Notes: generated from the sequence alone by a model not told the origin. A stretch of 14,822 nucleotides of DNA from Chloroflexia bacterium (GCA_025924435.1 JAICIL010000081.1:1-14822), one strand, 5' to 3'; shown: positions 1-6,636, numbered from the stretch's first letter. Translations and numbers: made by a program.

Positions 1-141
1 CGCCTCGGGCACGCGCGGGTCGGCGGCGAACTGGGCGAGCGGGTCGCCGGGGGCGAGCGAGATGATCGCGAAGAGGACGATCGAGATGGCGATCAAAGTC
101 GGCACCGCCGTCACCAGCCGCCGGATGATGTACTTGCCCAT
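1..141 (-). CDS. ABC transporter permease, DppB/OppB type (N-terminus only)
   Basis: This is the first 47 codons of an inner-membrane permease of the dipeptide/oligopeptide/nickel ABC importer type; the rest lies beyond base 1. The protein begins MGKYIIRRLVTAVPTL, then has a hydrophobic segment at about residues 9-30 followed by LAPGDP. A short basic N-terminus, a first membrane helix and a (A/P)GDP motif are the classic start of the DppB family. The ATG at 141 is supported by a GAGAGG about 12 bases upstream. A TTGACA promoter candidate lies upstream on the same strand, and the gene diverges from the aldolase at 397. Substrate cannot be told from this fragment; a peptide or sugar-oligomer importer is likely. 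Confidence 0.85.
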   Translation of the reverse strand, partial: MGKYIIRRLVTAVPTLIAISIVLFAIISLAPGDPLAQFAADPRVPEA

Positions 142-187
142 TGCTGCCCGTTCCTCTCGTGCGCGCCCAACCTGTAGCAATCACCGT

Positions 188-217
188 ATCATGCGAGCGT
201 GTGCCACATTCTGTCAA
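188..217 (-). promoter_or_regulatory. Sigma-70-type promoter for the ABC permease gene
   Basis: On the minus strand a perfect TTGACA (217-212) is followed after 18 bases by CATGAT (193-188), 4 of 6 matches to the -10 consensus. The start point would be near 181, giving a leader of about 40 bases before the ATG at 141. Position and strand fit the permease gene. This is a motif match only. Confidence 0.45.
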
Positions 218-332
218 GAAGTGGGCGAGATATTCGATGGGATTCCGCCCGCTCGCTTTGTGCATTTCGCCGGAAACGGGCGTGTGGCGCGGGCCGTTCC
301 GCCATGATCCGGCCGAGCGCCGCCCGGCGATG

Positions 333-341
333 TGCTACACT
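333..341 (+). promoter_or_regulatory. Possible extended -10 promoter for the aldolase
   Basis: TGC-TACACT forms an extended -10 element (TGn followed by a 4/6 match) 56 bases before the aldolase ATG. No convincing -35 box sits 16-18 bases upstream, so the call rests on the extended -10 alone. Confidence 0.3.
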
Positions 342-396
342 GGGTGCTACGAACGACGCGGGAAAAGCGATCACCGATGCGAAAGGAGAGTGCCCC

Positions 397-1086
397 ATGT
401 CCGCCCCGGAATACCTGCCGCTGCGCGAGAAAATCGTCACGACCGCCCGGACGCTCATCGAGCGACAGGCGATCTCCCCCGCGCACATGTCGAACATCTC
501 CATCCGCACCCCGGAGCGCGACACGATGCTCCTCACCTCCGGCGGCTGGATCACGGGCATGACGACGGACGACATCGCGCTCGTCGGCTTCGACAGCACC
601 GTGCGCGCCGGGCAACTCCCCGGCGGCACCTTCGAGATCGTCGAGATGCACAGCAAGGTCTACGAGAAGCGGCCCGACATCGGCGCGATCATCCACACCC
701 ATTCCCCCTACGCGACCGCCTTCGCCATCGCGAACAGGCCGCTCCCCTGCGTCTACGAGGCGATGGCCCGTTTCGACATGCACGACGGCGTCCCCGTCGC
801 GCCCTACGCGCCGCGCGGCTCGAAGGAGTCGGTCGCGAACATCCTCGGCGTGATCGGCGAGAAGACGCGCTGCGTCCTCCTGCAAAACCACGGCATCCTC
901 GCCTTCGGCGACACGATCGAGATGGCGACGATGATGGCGCTCATCCTCGAGGAGGCGGCGCACATGGCGATCCTCGCCGAGTCGCTCGGCGGCGCGACCG
1001 TCATCCCGGAGGATCAGGCCTTCTATGCCCTCCAGCGCACCCGCCAGTATGCCGATATGGTCGTCACCCCGGCGGACGGCGCATAG
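397..1086 (+). CDS. Class II aldolase/adducin family protein
   Basis: A 229-aa protein of the AraD/FucA class II aldolase fold, which cleaves or decarboxylates sugar phosphates in the cytoplasm using zinc. Zinc ligands are visible as H100-T-H102 (in IIHTHSPYAT) and H165 (in LLQNHGILAFG), with the family TSGG stretch near residues 47-50. The start is the ATG at 397, preceded by AAAGGAGAG; the frame is open upstream to 199 but that part has no family similarity and no better ribosome site. The residue aligning with catalytic Glu73 of FucA appears to be Ile81, flanked by Glu80 and Glu83, so the exact reaction is uncertain. Length fits the family (about 210-260 aa). Substrate unknown; the nearby permease could supply it. 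Confidence 0.9.
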   Translation: MSAPEYLPLREKIVTTARTLIERQAISPAHMSNISIRTPERDTMLLTSGGWITGMTTDDIALVGFDSTVRAGQLPGGTFEIVEMHSKVYEKRPDIGAIIHTHSPYATAFAIANRPLPCVYEAMARFDMHDGVPVAPYAPRGSKESVANILGVIGEKTRCVLLQNHGILAFGDTIEMATMMALILEEAAHMAILAESLGGATVIPEDQAFYALQRTRQYADMVVTPADGA

Positions 1087-1103
1087 GGCGGCGCATCGCT
1101 TTC

Positions 1104-1132
1104 TTGACATCCGCCGAATTTGTCTTTAGGTT
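1104..1132 (+). promoter_or_regulatory. Candidate promoter of the CAP-domain gene
   Basis: A perfect TTGACA (1104-1109) is followed after 17 bases by TAGGTT (1127-1132, 3/6). Two more TTGAC copies follow at 1131 and 1138, so the exact -35 is uncertain. The transcript would start near 1139, at the edge of the hairpin at 1140-1158. Confidence 0.4.
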
Positions 1133-1139
1133 GACCGTT

Positions 1140-1162
1140 GACCCTCCGCGTGAGGGTCTTTT
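1140..1162 (+). terminator. Intrinsic terminator or attenuator
   Basis: GACCCTC and GAGGGTC form a perfect 7-bp stem with a 5-base loop, followed directly by TTTT. It lies 54 bases past the aldolase stop and 52 bases before the CAP-gene ATG. The simplest reading is the aldolase terminator. Because the CAP promoter candidate lies just upstream, it would also sit in the CAP leader, where it could attenuate. Confidence 0.55.
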
Positions 1163-1213
1163 CCGTATTCGGGGCATGGAAGCGCGGTGAGAAGGGATTC
1201 TTTGGAGCGAGAG

Positions 1214-2476
1214 ATGAGGGAACAATCGCTGGATGCGCGGCGGATCGGCCGCCGCGCCGTCTTCCGGGGCCTCTCTGGCACGGCGCTCGGCGCGCTCCTC
1301 GCCGCCGGGGTGCGGCTGCCGGTCGGCGCGGCGGGCTTCGCCGATCCCGCGTTCGAGGCGCAATGGCGGGCGGGGGAGGCGATTGCGCCAAACTTCTGGG
1401 GGCCGTTGAGCACGGCGACGGGCGCGATCCTGGAACCCTATCGGGAGGCGGCGGGCGGGCAGCGGCTCGTCCAGTATTTCGACAAGGGGCGGATGGAACT
1501 GACGAATGGCGCCGTGACGAACGGGCTGCTGGCGCGGGAGATCGTCACCGGCAGGATGCAGATCGGCGATGAGATATACGAGGACCGGCCCGCGCCCGCC
1601 ATCCCGATTGCCGGGGACACGGACAACCCCGGCCCGACGTACGCCGCGCTCGGCGGGAGCGCGTCCGGCTTGCTGCTCGCCGCGCCCGCCCGCATCGGCG
1701 CGCCCGTCGCCGCGACCGTCGCGGCGGACGGCACCGTCTCGACGGGCAATCCGGCGGCGGGCGGCGACCCGACGGCGATCGGCGCCTACGACGACGCCAC
1801 GAGGCACAATGTGCCGCGCGTCTTCGCGCAGTACCGCGACCGGGCGGGGATCGCGGCAATCGGCCTCGCCATCGCCGAACCGTTCGCGACGACGGTGAAG
1901 GTCGGCGGCGCCGCGAAGGCGGTGCTCGTCCAGCCGTTCGAGCGGCGCGTGCTCACCTACACGGCGGACAACCCGCCGCCCTTCCGGGTGGAGATGGGCA
2001 ACATCGGCCAGCACTATCTCCGCTGGCGGTATGGCGACCGCCCACCTCTCGCCGCCGTGCCACCGACCGCGCCGAGCGGCCAATTCGATGCGGAGGAGGC
2101 GGACTTTTTCGCCCGCATCAACGCCTATCGCGCCCAGAACAACCTCCCGCCGCTCACGCTCAGCCCCGCGCTGACGCGCACGGCGCAATGGCTGAGCGAG
2201 GATATGGCGGCGAAAGGATATTTCTCGCACACGGACTCGGCCGGGCGCGATCTCACGGCGCGGCTGCACGCGTTCGGCGTGACGGGCAACACGTCATGGG
2301 GCGAGAACATCGCGGCGGGCAACGCGAGCGCGGCGGAAACGTTCCTTCAGTGGAAGACCTCGCCCGAACACAATGCGAACATGCTCCGGCCCACCTTCAC
2401 GACCATCGGGATCGGCCGGGCGCAGGGTGCGCCGCCCTACGGGTGGTACTGGACGACCGATTTCGGCAACGTGTAG
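1214..2476 (+). CDS. Secreted CAP (SCP/PR-1-like) domain protein with Chloroflexi-type N-terminal module
   Basis: A 420-aa exported protein. Residues 1-40 are a Tat-like signal (GRRAVFRGLSG, then a hydrophobic stretch ending VGAAG). Residues about 45-265 form an extracellular module that I recall from many Chloroflexi secreted proteins (features GGQRLVQYFDKGRMEL, VTNGLL, FERRVLTYT, VEMGNIGQHYLRWRY). Residues about 291-420 are a CAP domain with its conserved cavity residues: His339 (SHTDS), Glu364 (WGENIAAG), Glu385-His386 (SPEHNANML), and WYWTTDFG at the end. The ATG at 1214 has GGAG six bases upstream; a GTG at 1187 in frame is less well supported. The gene stands alone between a promoter/hairpin and a strong terminator hairpin. 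Role unknown: CAP proteins bind lipids or ligands, or act on the cell wall. Confidence 0.88.
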   Translation: MREQSLDARRIGRRAVFRGLSGTALGALLAAGVRLPVGAAGFADPAFEAQWRAGEAIAPNFWGPLSTATGAILEPYREAAGGQRLVQYFDKGRMELTNGAVTNGLLAREIVTGRMQIGDEIYEDRPAPAIPIAGDTDNPGPTYAALGGSASGLLLAAPARIGAPVAATVAADGTVSTGNPAAGGDPTAIGAYDDATRHNVPRVFAQYRDRAGIAAIGLAIAEPFATTVKVGGAAKAVLVQPFERRVLTYTADNPPPFRVEMGNIGQHYLRWRYGDRPPLAAVPPTAPSGQFDAEEADFFARINAYRAQNNLPPLTLSPALTRTAQWLSEDMAAKGYFSHTDSAGRDLTARLHAFGVTGNTSWGENIAAGNASAAETFLQWKTSPEHNANMLRPTFTTIGIGRAQGAPPYGWYWTTDFGNV

Positions 2477-2490
2477 CGGGGGCAGGCAAG

Positions 2491-2528
2491 GAGCGCCCCG
2501 GCAACCATTGCGGGTTGTCGGGGCGCTC
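2491..2528. terminator. Bidirectional hairpin between convergent genes
   Basis: Arms 2491-2505 and 2514-2528 pair over 15 bp (14 Watson-Crick plus one G-U) around an 8-base loop. It lies between the converging CAP gene and ferritin-like operon, so it can stop transcription from both sides. There is no U-tract on either strand, so it is not a textbook intrinsic terminator. Confidence 0.6.
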
Positions 2529-2554
2529 GAAGGAAGGAGAGGAGAAGAATTCGG

Positions 2555-3283
2555 CTAGTTGACGCTCCGCTCGGCGGGTTTCGGGGTCCGCTTGTAGGAG
2601 CGCGCCCGGAGCGCCGCGCCGACGCCGACCGCCGCCACACCGGCGACGACCGCCGCCGCGACGCCGTTGTTCGCGTCCTGCTTCGGCGCACCCGTCTGCG
2701 GCATCACCGTGGTCGTCGTGCCGCCGCCCGTCGCGGGTGCGGATGAGGTCGTGCCGCTGGCCGTGCCGGTCGTCGGGGCGGTCGTCGCGCCGCCGCTCGC
2801 GCCGAGGATCGGCGCGGCGGCCTTGAGGACGTCGGCCCGCGCCACCGGGGAGGCGAACGCGCCCGCTACCGGCGTCACCTTGTTCTGCCGCCGCCAGACG
2901 CTGGCGTGCTCGCCCTCGATGTTCATGATCTGGACGCCGGCGGTCAGCACATCCGGGTTCTTGATCTCTCCCGCCGCGCCGAGGTACGCGCCCGCGCCGA
3001 GGTCCTCGATGGTGACGAGGAACTTGACGATGTTGTCCCGCGTGTCGAACGCCGGGAAGTTGTACTTCGCCTGCGCCGCGACGGGCGTGCCGCCCAGTTT
3101 CTGGATCGTCTGCGTGAGCGCCGTGACGTGCGCCGCCTCGTGCTTGCCGAAGTCCGTCGCGTATTGCTGCTCGTCGCCGGTCAGTTTGCCGCTCGCCACG
3201 ATCTGCTGGTACATCGTGCTCTCGAGATGTTCGAGCGTGAGCGCGTAGTTCAGGATATCGAAATCGTCCTTGAAGTCTGCCAC
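2555..3283 (-). CDS. Ferritin-like domain protein with MPQTG-type C-terminal tail
   Basis: A 242-aa protein with a ferritin-like four-helix bundle (residues about 5-155) of the Ferritin_2 (desiccation-related) type. Candidate di-iron ligands are complete: E18, E49 and H52 (ExxH), E93, E123 and H126 (ExxH). Then come a Thr/Gly/Ala/Ser-rich linker (162-192), MPQTG (194-198), a small-residue hydrophobic segment (207-225) and a basic end (RARSYKRTPKPAER). The tail has the layout of a sortase sorting signal, with Met for Leu. I chose GTG at 3283 because AGGAGG lies 6 bases upstream; an ATG at 3298 would translate that ribosome site into protein. No N-terminal export signal is visible. It follows its paralogue by 31 bases in one operon. 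Confidence 0.85.
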   Translation of the reverse strand: MADFKDDFDILNYALTLEHLESTMYQQIVASGKLTGDEQQYATDFGKHEAAHVTALTQTIQKLGGTPVAAQAKYNFPAFDTRDNIVKFLVTIEDLGAGAYLGAAGEIKNPDVLTAGVQIMNIEGEHASVWRRQNKVTPVAGAFASPVARADVLKAAAPILGASGGATTAPTTGTASGTTSSAPATGGGTTTTVMPQTGAPKQDANNGVAAAVVAGVAAVGVGAALRARSYKRTPKPAERSVN

Positions 3284-3314
3284 AGGATTCCTCCTCATTC
3301 GTTGGGCGGGCCGT

Positions 3315-3956
3315 TTATGCCGCGATGAGCGGCTTGACCTTCGCGTTCACTTCGTCGGCGGTGAAACTCTCGCTGAGCGCGCCGGAGACGGGCATCTTGT
3401 TCCCCGCCAGCGCCATCGTGATCGCGAGTTGCCGCGCCTCGACCTGGACGATTGACCCCGCGACGCCGAGGAGCGACTTGTCCGTCAGTTTGTTCGCCGC
3501 GCCCGTGTACGCGCCGACGCCGACCGGCTCGACCGTGTTGAGGAACTTGAGGATGTTGTCCTGCGTGTCGAAGGCGGGGAAGTTGTACTTGCCCTCCTTG
3601 GCGATGTTGGCGTACTTCGCGTCGGTGAGCGCCTTGGTCAGCGCGTCCACATGCGCCTGCTCGAACGAGCCGAACATCTTCGCCAGGTCTGCCGCCTCGC
3701 CGGTCAACTTGCCGCTGGCGACGATCTGCTTGTACATGACATTTTCGAGGTGTTCGAGGCCAAGGGCGAAGTTGAGGATGTCGAGGTCGCCCATCGTCGC
3801 GGCGAGGACGGATTGGGCATAGCCGAAGCCGAGATTGAAGAGATTGTTGCCGCCCATCGCGAGCGCGCCCGCCGCGCCCGCCGCGCCCGCCGCGCCCTTG
3901 AAGAGGGTCCGCCGGTTGAATTCGGTCGTGACCAATCGGAGATAACGCTCCTGCAT
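3315..3956 (-). CDS. Tat-exported ferritin-like domain protein
   Basis: A 213-aa protein with a Tat signal (FNRRTLFKG at 13-21, then an AAG-repeat hydrophobic stretch) and a ferritin-like bundle (about 55-185). It is a paralogue of the next gene: both share QIVASGKLTG and YNFPAFDT. Ligand positions are E68, E99 and H102, E143 and E173, but the final ExxH reads E-A-R-Q, so His is replaced by Gln176. This may weaken iron binding or change the metal site. The ATG at 3956 has GGAGGA 9 bases upstream. It is the first gene of the operon and should be folded before export. Possible roles are iron or oxidative-stress handling outside the membrane; function is not proven for this family. Confidence 0.87.
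   Translation of the reverse strand: MQERYLRLVTTEFNRRTLFKGAAGAAGAAGALAMGGNNLFNLGFGYAQSVLAATMGDLDILNFALGLEHLENVMYKQIVASGKLTGEAADLAKMFGSFEQAHVDALTKALTDAKYANIAKEGKYNFPAFDTQDNILKFLNTVEPVGVGAYTGAANKLTDKSLLGVAGSIVQVEARQLAITMALAGNKMPVSGALSESFTADEVNAKVKPLIAA
3865..3897. repeat. 9-bp tandem repeat inside the Tat signal
   Basis: The unit GCGCCCGCC occurs three times plus six bases. Read on the minus strand it encodes the Gly-Ala-Ala repeat of the signal-peptide hydrophobic core. Slippage would add or remove three residues without changing frame. Confidence 0.8.
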
Positions 3957-4091
3957 GATGATTCTTCCTCCATGAGTCCCGACGCGGTGTCAGGAATGCG
4001 ATCCGGGATGCTCGTCGCGCGCCGAGCGGTTCCATCTGAACCCTCATACGCGAGGCTCAGCGGATCGGATCAATGGAGGAAATTCCGGACG

Positions 4092-4180
4092 CGGTAGCGC
4101 GGGCTTTCAGCCCGCGAGCCTGATGCCGGCCGAGGCTTTTGGGGCAGTCGCTGACGCAGGCTGGAAAGCCCGCGCTACCG
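4092..4180. repeat. Extragenic palindromic repeat, CCCGCGCTACCG family
   Basis: Terminal arms 4092-4112 and 4159-4180 are inverted copies differing by one inserted base. Inside the left arm, 4098-4116 forms a tight hairpin (8-bp stem, 3-base loop). The right part 4155-4180 matches 24 of 26 bases at 8553-8578, so it is dispersed. The right arm supplies the TAG stop of the DinB gene. It lies upstream of the ferritin-like operon. Confidence 0.75.
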
Positions 4181-4648
4181 ATGCAGGGAGGCGCGGGCCG
4201 CGCGGATTTGCGCCGCATGATCCACGGCGTGGCTCGCGTAGATTTCCAGCCAGTCCTCGGCGGTGTAGCGGCCCGTGTCGGTGTGCGTGCCCGCGCGCCG
4301 CCACTCGGCGTCGGTCATCCGGTGGAGGATTTCGGCGGTGCAGCGGCGGGCCGCCTTGAATGCTTCGAGCGAGGCGGTCACCGGCCGGTCGTAATACAGC
4401 CGCCGGGCGAACTCGTCCTGGTCGTAGCCGAGGATCGTCGGATTCTCCGCCGCGAGCAGGAGCCGCAACCGGATGGCGGAGGTCATCTCGCTGTCCGCGA
4501 GGTGGTGGACGATCTCCCGCGCGGTCCACTCGTGCGGCGCGGGCCGGGCGTCCATCTCCGCGTCGGTGATGCCGTGGAGCGCGTCCACGATCAACTGGTA
4601 ACCGCTCTCATACTGCGCGATCAACTCCGCGCGCCGGTCCAGATTCAT
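4175..4648 (-). CDS. DinB superfamily protein
   Basis: A 157-aa four-helix-bundle protein of the DinB/YfiT metalloenzyme superfamily. The usual metal triad can be placed at His49 (in REIVHHLADSE), His140 and His144 (in ASHAVDHAAQI). Length fits (150-170 aa). Some members transfer small thiols such as bacillithiol or mycothiol; the substrate here is unknown. The ATG at 4648 is preceded by a run of seven G and GCGG, a poor ribosome site, but it matches the normal family N-terminus. Its stop codon is provided by the arm of the palindromic repeat at 4092-4180, which suggests the repeat entered at the 3' end. It is last in a minus-strand set with MoxR and the F420 protein. Confidence 0.85.
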   Translation of the reverse strand: MNLDRRAELIAQYESGYQLIVDALHGITDAEMDARPAPHEWTAREIVHHLADSEMTSAIRLRLLLAAENPTILGYDQDEFARRLYYDRPVTASLEAFKAARRCTAEILHRMTDAEWRRAGTHTDTGRYTAEDWLEIYASHAVDHAAQIRAARASLHR

Positions 4649-4767
4649 CCGCCCCCCCGTTCTCGATGCCTTCTCACGCTCGCCGCTCGCCGGCCTGTCT
4701 CACCGTCCATTATCGGGGCAAACCGACCGCTGGAAAGGGCCAATCGGCGGCGAACTTTGCGCGGCGA

Positions 4768-5160
4768 TCAGCCGCGCGTCGCATCGGCGGCGGTCAGTTG
4801 CATGTACTCGGACGCACCGATCAGCCCGAGCACCTGCCGCACGACCGGCGGCGCCCAGCGCCGGTCCGGGTCGCTGATGATGCGGGGATCGGTGAGGGCG
4901 ACGCGCCTCCCCCGGCTCTCGATCGCGCAGCCGCCCGCCGCCACGACATTGCGCGCCCAGTCGGTCTCCGCGCCGTAGGTGAGCGCGATGCGGTAGCCGC
5001 CACCGCCGCGAAAGGCATTGACCGGCGTCTGATAGGTCCGCCCGGATCGCCGCCCGGTGTGGGAGACGATGGCGAATCCCGGCAGCCATCCGGCAATCCG
5101 GCGGGTGACATGGTTGGTGACGCGACGATTGAAGCGGGCGACCTCGCGCGGTATCGGCAT
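4768..5160 (-). CDS. Deazaflavin (F420)-dependent nitroreductase family protein
   Basis: A 130-aa protein of the Ddn-like split beta-barrel family (formerly DUF385), whose studied members use reduced F420 to reduce quinones or nitro compounds. The diagnostic stretch is VSHTGRRSGRTYQTPV (residues 32-47), followed by a Gly-rich turn and DWARN (67-71) before the cofactor-binding strand. The ATG at 5160 is chosen because GGAGGA lies 6 bases upstream; an in-frame start at 5202 would add 14 residues without family support. It begins 47 bases after the MoxR stop on the same strand. The stop codon lies in the loop of a small GC hairpin (4759-4777). The physiological substrate is unknown. Confidence 0.87.
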   Translation of the reverse strand: MPIPREVARFNRRVTNHVTRRIAGWLPGFAIVSHTGRRSGRTYQTPVNAFRGGGGYRIALTYGAETDWARNVVAAGGCAIESRGRRVALTDPRIISDPDRRWAPPVVRQVLGLIGASEYMQLTAADATRG

Positions 5161-5207
5161 TGCAGTTCCTCCGCACACAAGGCAATCGGGAGTACGCGGC
5201 ATCGCGG

Positions 5208-6239
5208 TCAGCGCGGGACGGGGACGGAGCCGAGGACGCGGGCGATGACCACGTCGCCGGTGATGCCCGCGAGTTCCGCTTCGGGGCGGACGATCAGGCG
5301 GTGGCGCAGCACCGGGGCGGCGAGCGCCTTGACGTCGTCCGGCACGACGTAGGCGCGTCCGTCGAGCGCGGCGAGCGCCTTCGTCCCTTGCAGCAGGGCA
5401 ATCGCGGCGCGCGGGCTGGCGCCGAGCAGCAGATCGGGCGTCTGGCGCGTCGTCCAGACGAGCGCCTCGATGTAGCCGATGATCGCCTCGTCCACCCGCA
5501 CCTCCTGCACGAGGCGGCGGCAGGCGAGGATGTGGGCCGGGTCGCTGACCGCTTCGAGGCCCGCGCGCTCCAGCGCGTGCGCGTCGAACCCGGCGTTGAC
5601 GCGCCGGAGCAGTTCGGTTTCGGCCTCGTGCGGCGTGTAGGCGACGATCAGTTTGAAGAGGAAACGGTCGAGTTGCGCCTCGGGGAGCGGGTACGTCCCC
5701 TCGAACTCGATCGGGTTCTGCGTGGCGATCACGGTGAAGAGGGGCGAGAGGGCGTGCGGCTCGCCGTCAATTGTCACCTGCCGCTCCTCCATCGCCTCGA
5801 GGAGGGCGGACTGCGTCTTGGCGGGCGCGCGGTTGATCTCATCGCCCAGCAACAGATCGGTGAAGACCGGACCGCGCCGGAGCGTGAACCGGCTCGCTTG
5901 GATGTCGAAGACATTCGTGCCGGTGATATCCGATGGCATGAGATCCGGCGTGAACTGGACGCGCCGGAAGGTGCCGCCGACGAGCGTGGCGAGCGTCTTC
6001 GCCATCAGCGTCTTCGCGGTGCCGGGCACACCTTCGAGCAGCGTGTGGCCGCCGACGAGCAGCGCCACGGTCAGGAGGCGGAAGGTCTCCTCCTGCCCGA
6101 CGAGCACCCGCGCCGCCCCCCGCGTCAGCCGCTCCGAGAGATCGCGGACAGCCCCGCTCGATGTTGGCGGTGGCACGCCCGCCGCCATGCCGGGCGGCGC
6201 GGGCGCGGATGGGTAGGTGCCGGATGGAGAGGCGCTCAC
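5208..6239 (-). CDS. MoxR-family AAA+ ATPase
   Basis: A 343-aa AAA+ chaperone-like ATPase. All motor motifs are present: Walker A GVPGTAKT (70-77), Walker B LLLGDEIN (129-136), sensor 1 IATQNP with Asn175, arginine finger Arg192 (EAQLDRF) and sensor 2 Arg277 (GASPRA). A Pro/Ser-rich N-terminal extension of about 30 residues precedes the core. The start is GTG at 6239, overlapping the TGA of the 68-aa gene (GTGA), which implies translational coupling; an ATG 17 codons later lacks a ribosome site. MoxR ATPases usually help insert cofactors or mature complexes and normally sit beside DUF58 and VWA-domain genes; none is here. The next gene is the F420 protein. Confidence 0.93.
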   Translation of the reverse strand: MSASPSGTYPSAPAPPGMAAGVPPPTSSGAVRDLSERLTRGAARVLVGQEETFRLLTVALLVGGHTLLEGVPGTAKTLMAKTLATLVGGTFRRVQFTPDLMPSDITGTNVFDIQASRFTLRRGPVFTDLLLGDEINRAPAKTQSALLEAMEERQVTIDGEPHALSPLFTVIATQNPIEFEGTYPLPEAQLDRFLFKLIVAYTPHEAETELLRRVNAGFDAHALERAGLEAVSDPAHILACRRLVQEVRVDEAIIGYIEALVWTTRQTPDLLLGASPRAAIALLQGTKALAALDGRAYVVPDDVKALAAPVLRHRLIVRPEAELAGITGDVVIARVLGSVPVPR

Positions 6240-6442
6240 CGCACGATGTTGAGGTTCTTCGCCTCGAGCCAGCCCATGCGGCGATCCTTCAGCACCATGA
6301 CGAAGTCCGCGTCGCTCGTCTCGTCCGCCTGGGAATACTTCGCGACGGTGAACTGCGTCCCCTTCGGGATATGCCCGAAGACGTGGTGATAGGGATATTC
6401 GCGGGTGGTGACCACGTAATCATTGAGTTTGAAGTACATCAT
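6236..6442 (-). CDS. Small protein of unknown function coupled to MoxR
   Basis: A 68-aa protein I do not recognise. It starts MMYFKLNDYVVTTREY and ends RRMGWLEAKNLNIVR; the pattern of short beta-like stretches with Gly and aromatics (HIPKGTQFTV, FVMVLKDRRMGWLEAKNL) looks like a small SH3-like barrel, but that is only an impression. The frame is open upstream to 6613, but there it runs through a repeat and a promoter candidate, so the tandem ATG at 6442/6439 with GAGGGAG upstream is preferred. Its stop overlaps the MoxR start by four bases (GTGA), so the two are probably translated together. No signal peptide or membrane segment is visible. Confidence 0.65.
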   Translation of the reverse strand: MMYFKLNDYVVTTREYPYHHVFGHIPKGTQFTVAKYSQADETSDADFVMVLKDRRMGWLEAKNLNIVR

Positions 6443-6491
6443 GCGCCCGTTCTCTCCCTCGCGGCAGCCTGCACAACGGCCTTTCGGGCTG

Positions 6492-6500
6492 TTTATACCA
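6492..6500 (-). promoter_or_regulatory. Extended -10 promoter for the 68-aa/MoxR operon
   Basis: On the minus strand TGG-TATAAA (6500-6492) is an extended -10 with a 5/6 core. The transcript would start near 6485, about 43 bases before the ATG at 6442. No good -35 is seen, as is common for extended -10 promoters. It supports the shorter start of the small gene. Confidence 0.45.
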
Positions 6501-6515
6501 TAGCGCGGGGTCGCA

Positions 6516-6558
6516 GTTCGCGGTTCGCGGTTCGAAGACCGAATGATGTACCGCGAAC
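6516..6558. repeat. Inverted repeat with tandem TTCGCGG units
   Basis: GTTCGCGGT occurs twice in tandem (6516-6524 and 6523-6531), and its exact complement ACCGCGAAC lies at 6550-6558. Either copy can pair, giving two alternative hairpins. It lies between the divergent small-protein/MoxR operon and the TetR gene. Confidence 0.6.
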
Positions 6559-6606
6559 TTGCCGCGGCATTATCCAGCCGGTTGAATCTTTTCATCCACC
6601 GCACGT

Positions 6607-6636
6607 TTGCCACTACTCACTTTCTTCTGTTACACT
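6607..6636 (+). promoter_or_regulatory. Sigma-70-type promoter of the TetR gene
   Basis: TTGCCA (6607-6612, 5/6) is followed after 18 bases by TACACT (6631-6636, 4/6). The start would be near 6643, with a leader of about 34 bases ending in GGGAGGTGAGG before the ATG. I see no clear operator palindrome overlapping it. Confidence 0.55.

Noticed and set aside
141..1190. Long plus-strand frame over the aldolase, rich in Arg/His/Pro
   Set aside because: It is the out-of-frame shadow of the aldolase; composition is that of a high-GC off-frame reading, and the aldolase frame has the motifs and ribosome site.
1064..2269. 401-codon minus-strand frame opposite the CAP gene
   Set aside because: Arg-rich antisense shadow with no motif, while the opposite strand encodes a complete CAP domain.
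4759..4777. GC hairpin at the end of the F420-family gene as a terminator
   Set aside because: The 7-bp stem contains the stop codon in its loop and is not followed by a U-tract; too weak to call.
5160..6389. 409-codon plus-strand frame opposite MoxR
   Set aside because: Antisense shadow; all AAA+ motifs are on the minus strand.
6443..6613. N-terminal extension of the 68-aa protein
   Set aside because: It runs through an inverted repeat and the extended -10 promoter; the ATG pair at 6442/6439 fits better.
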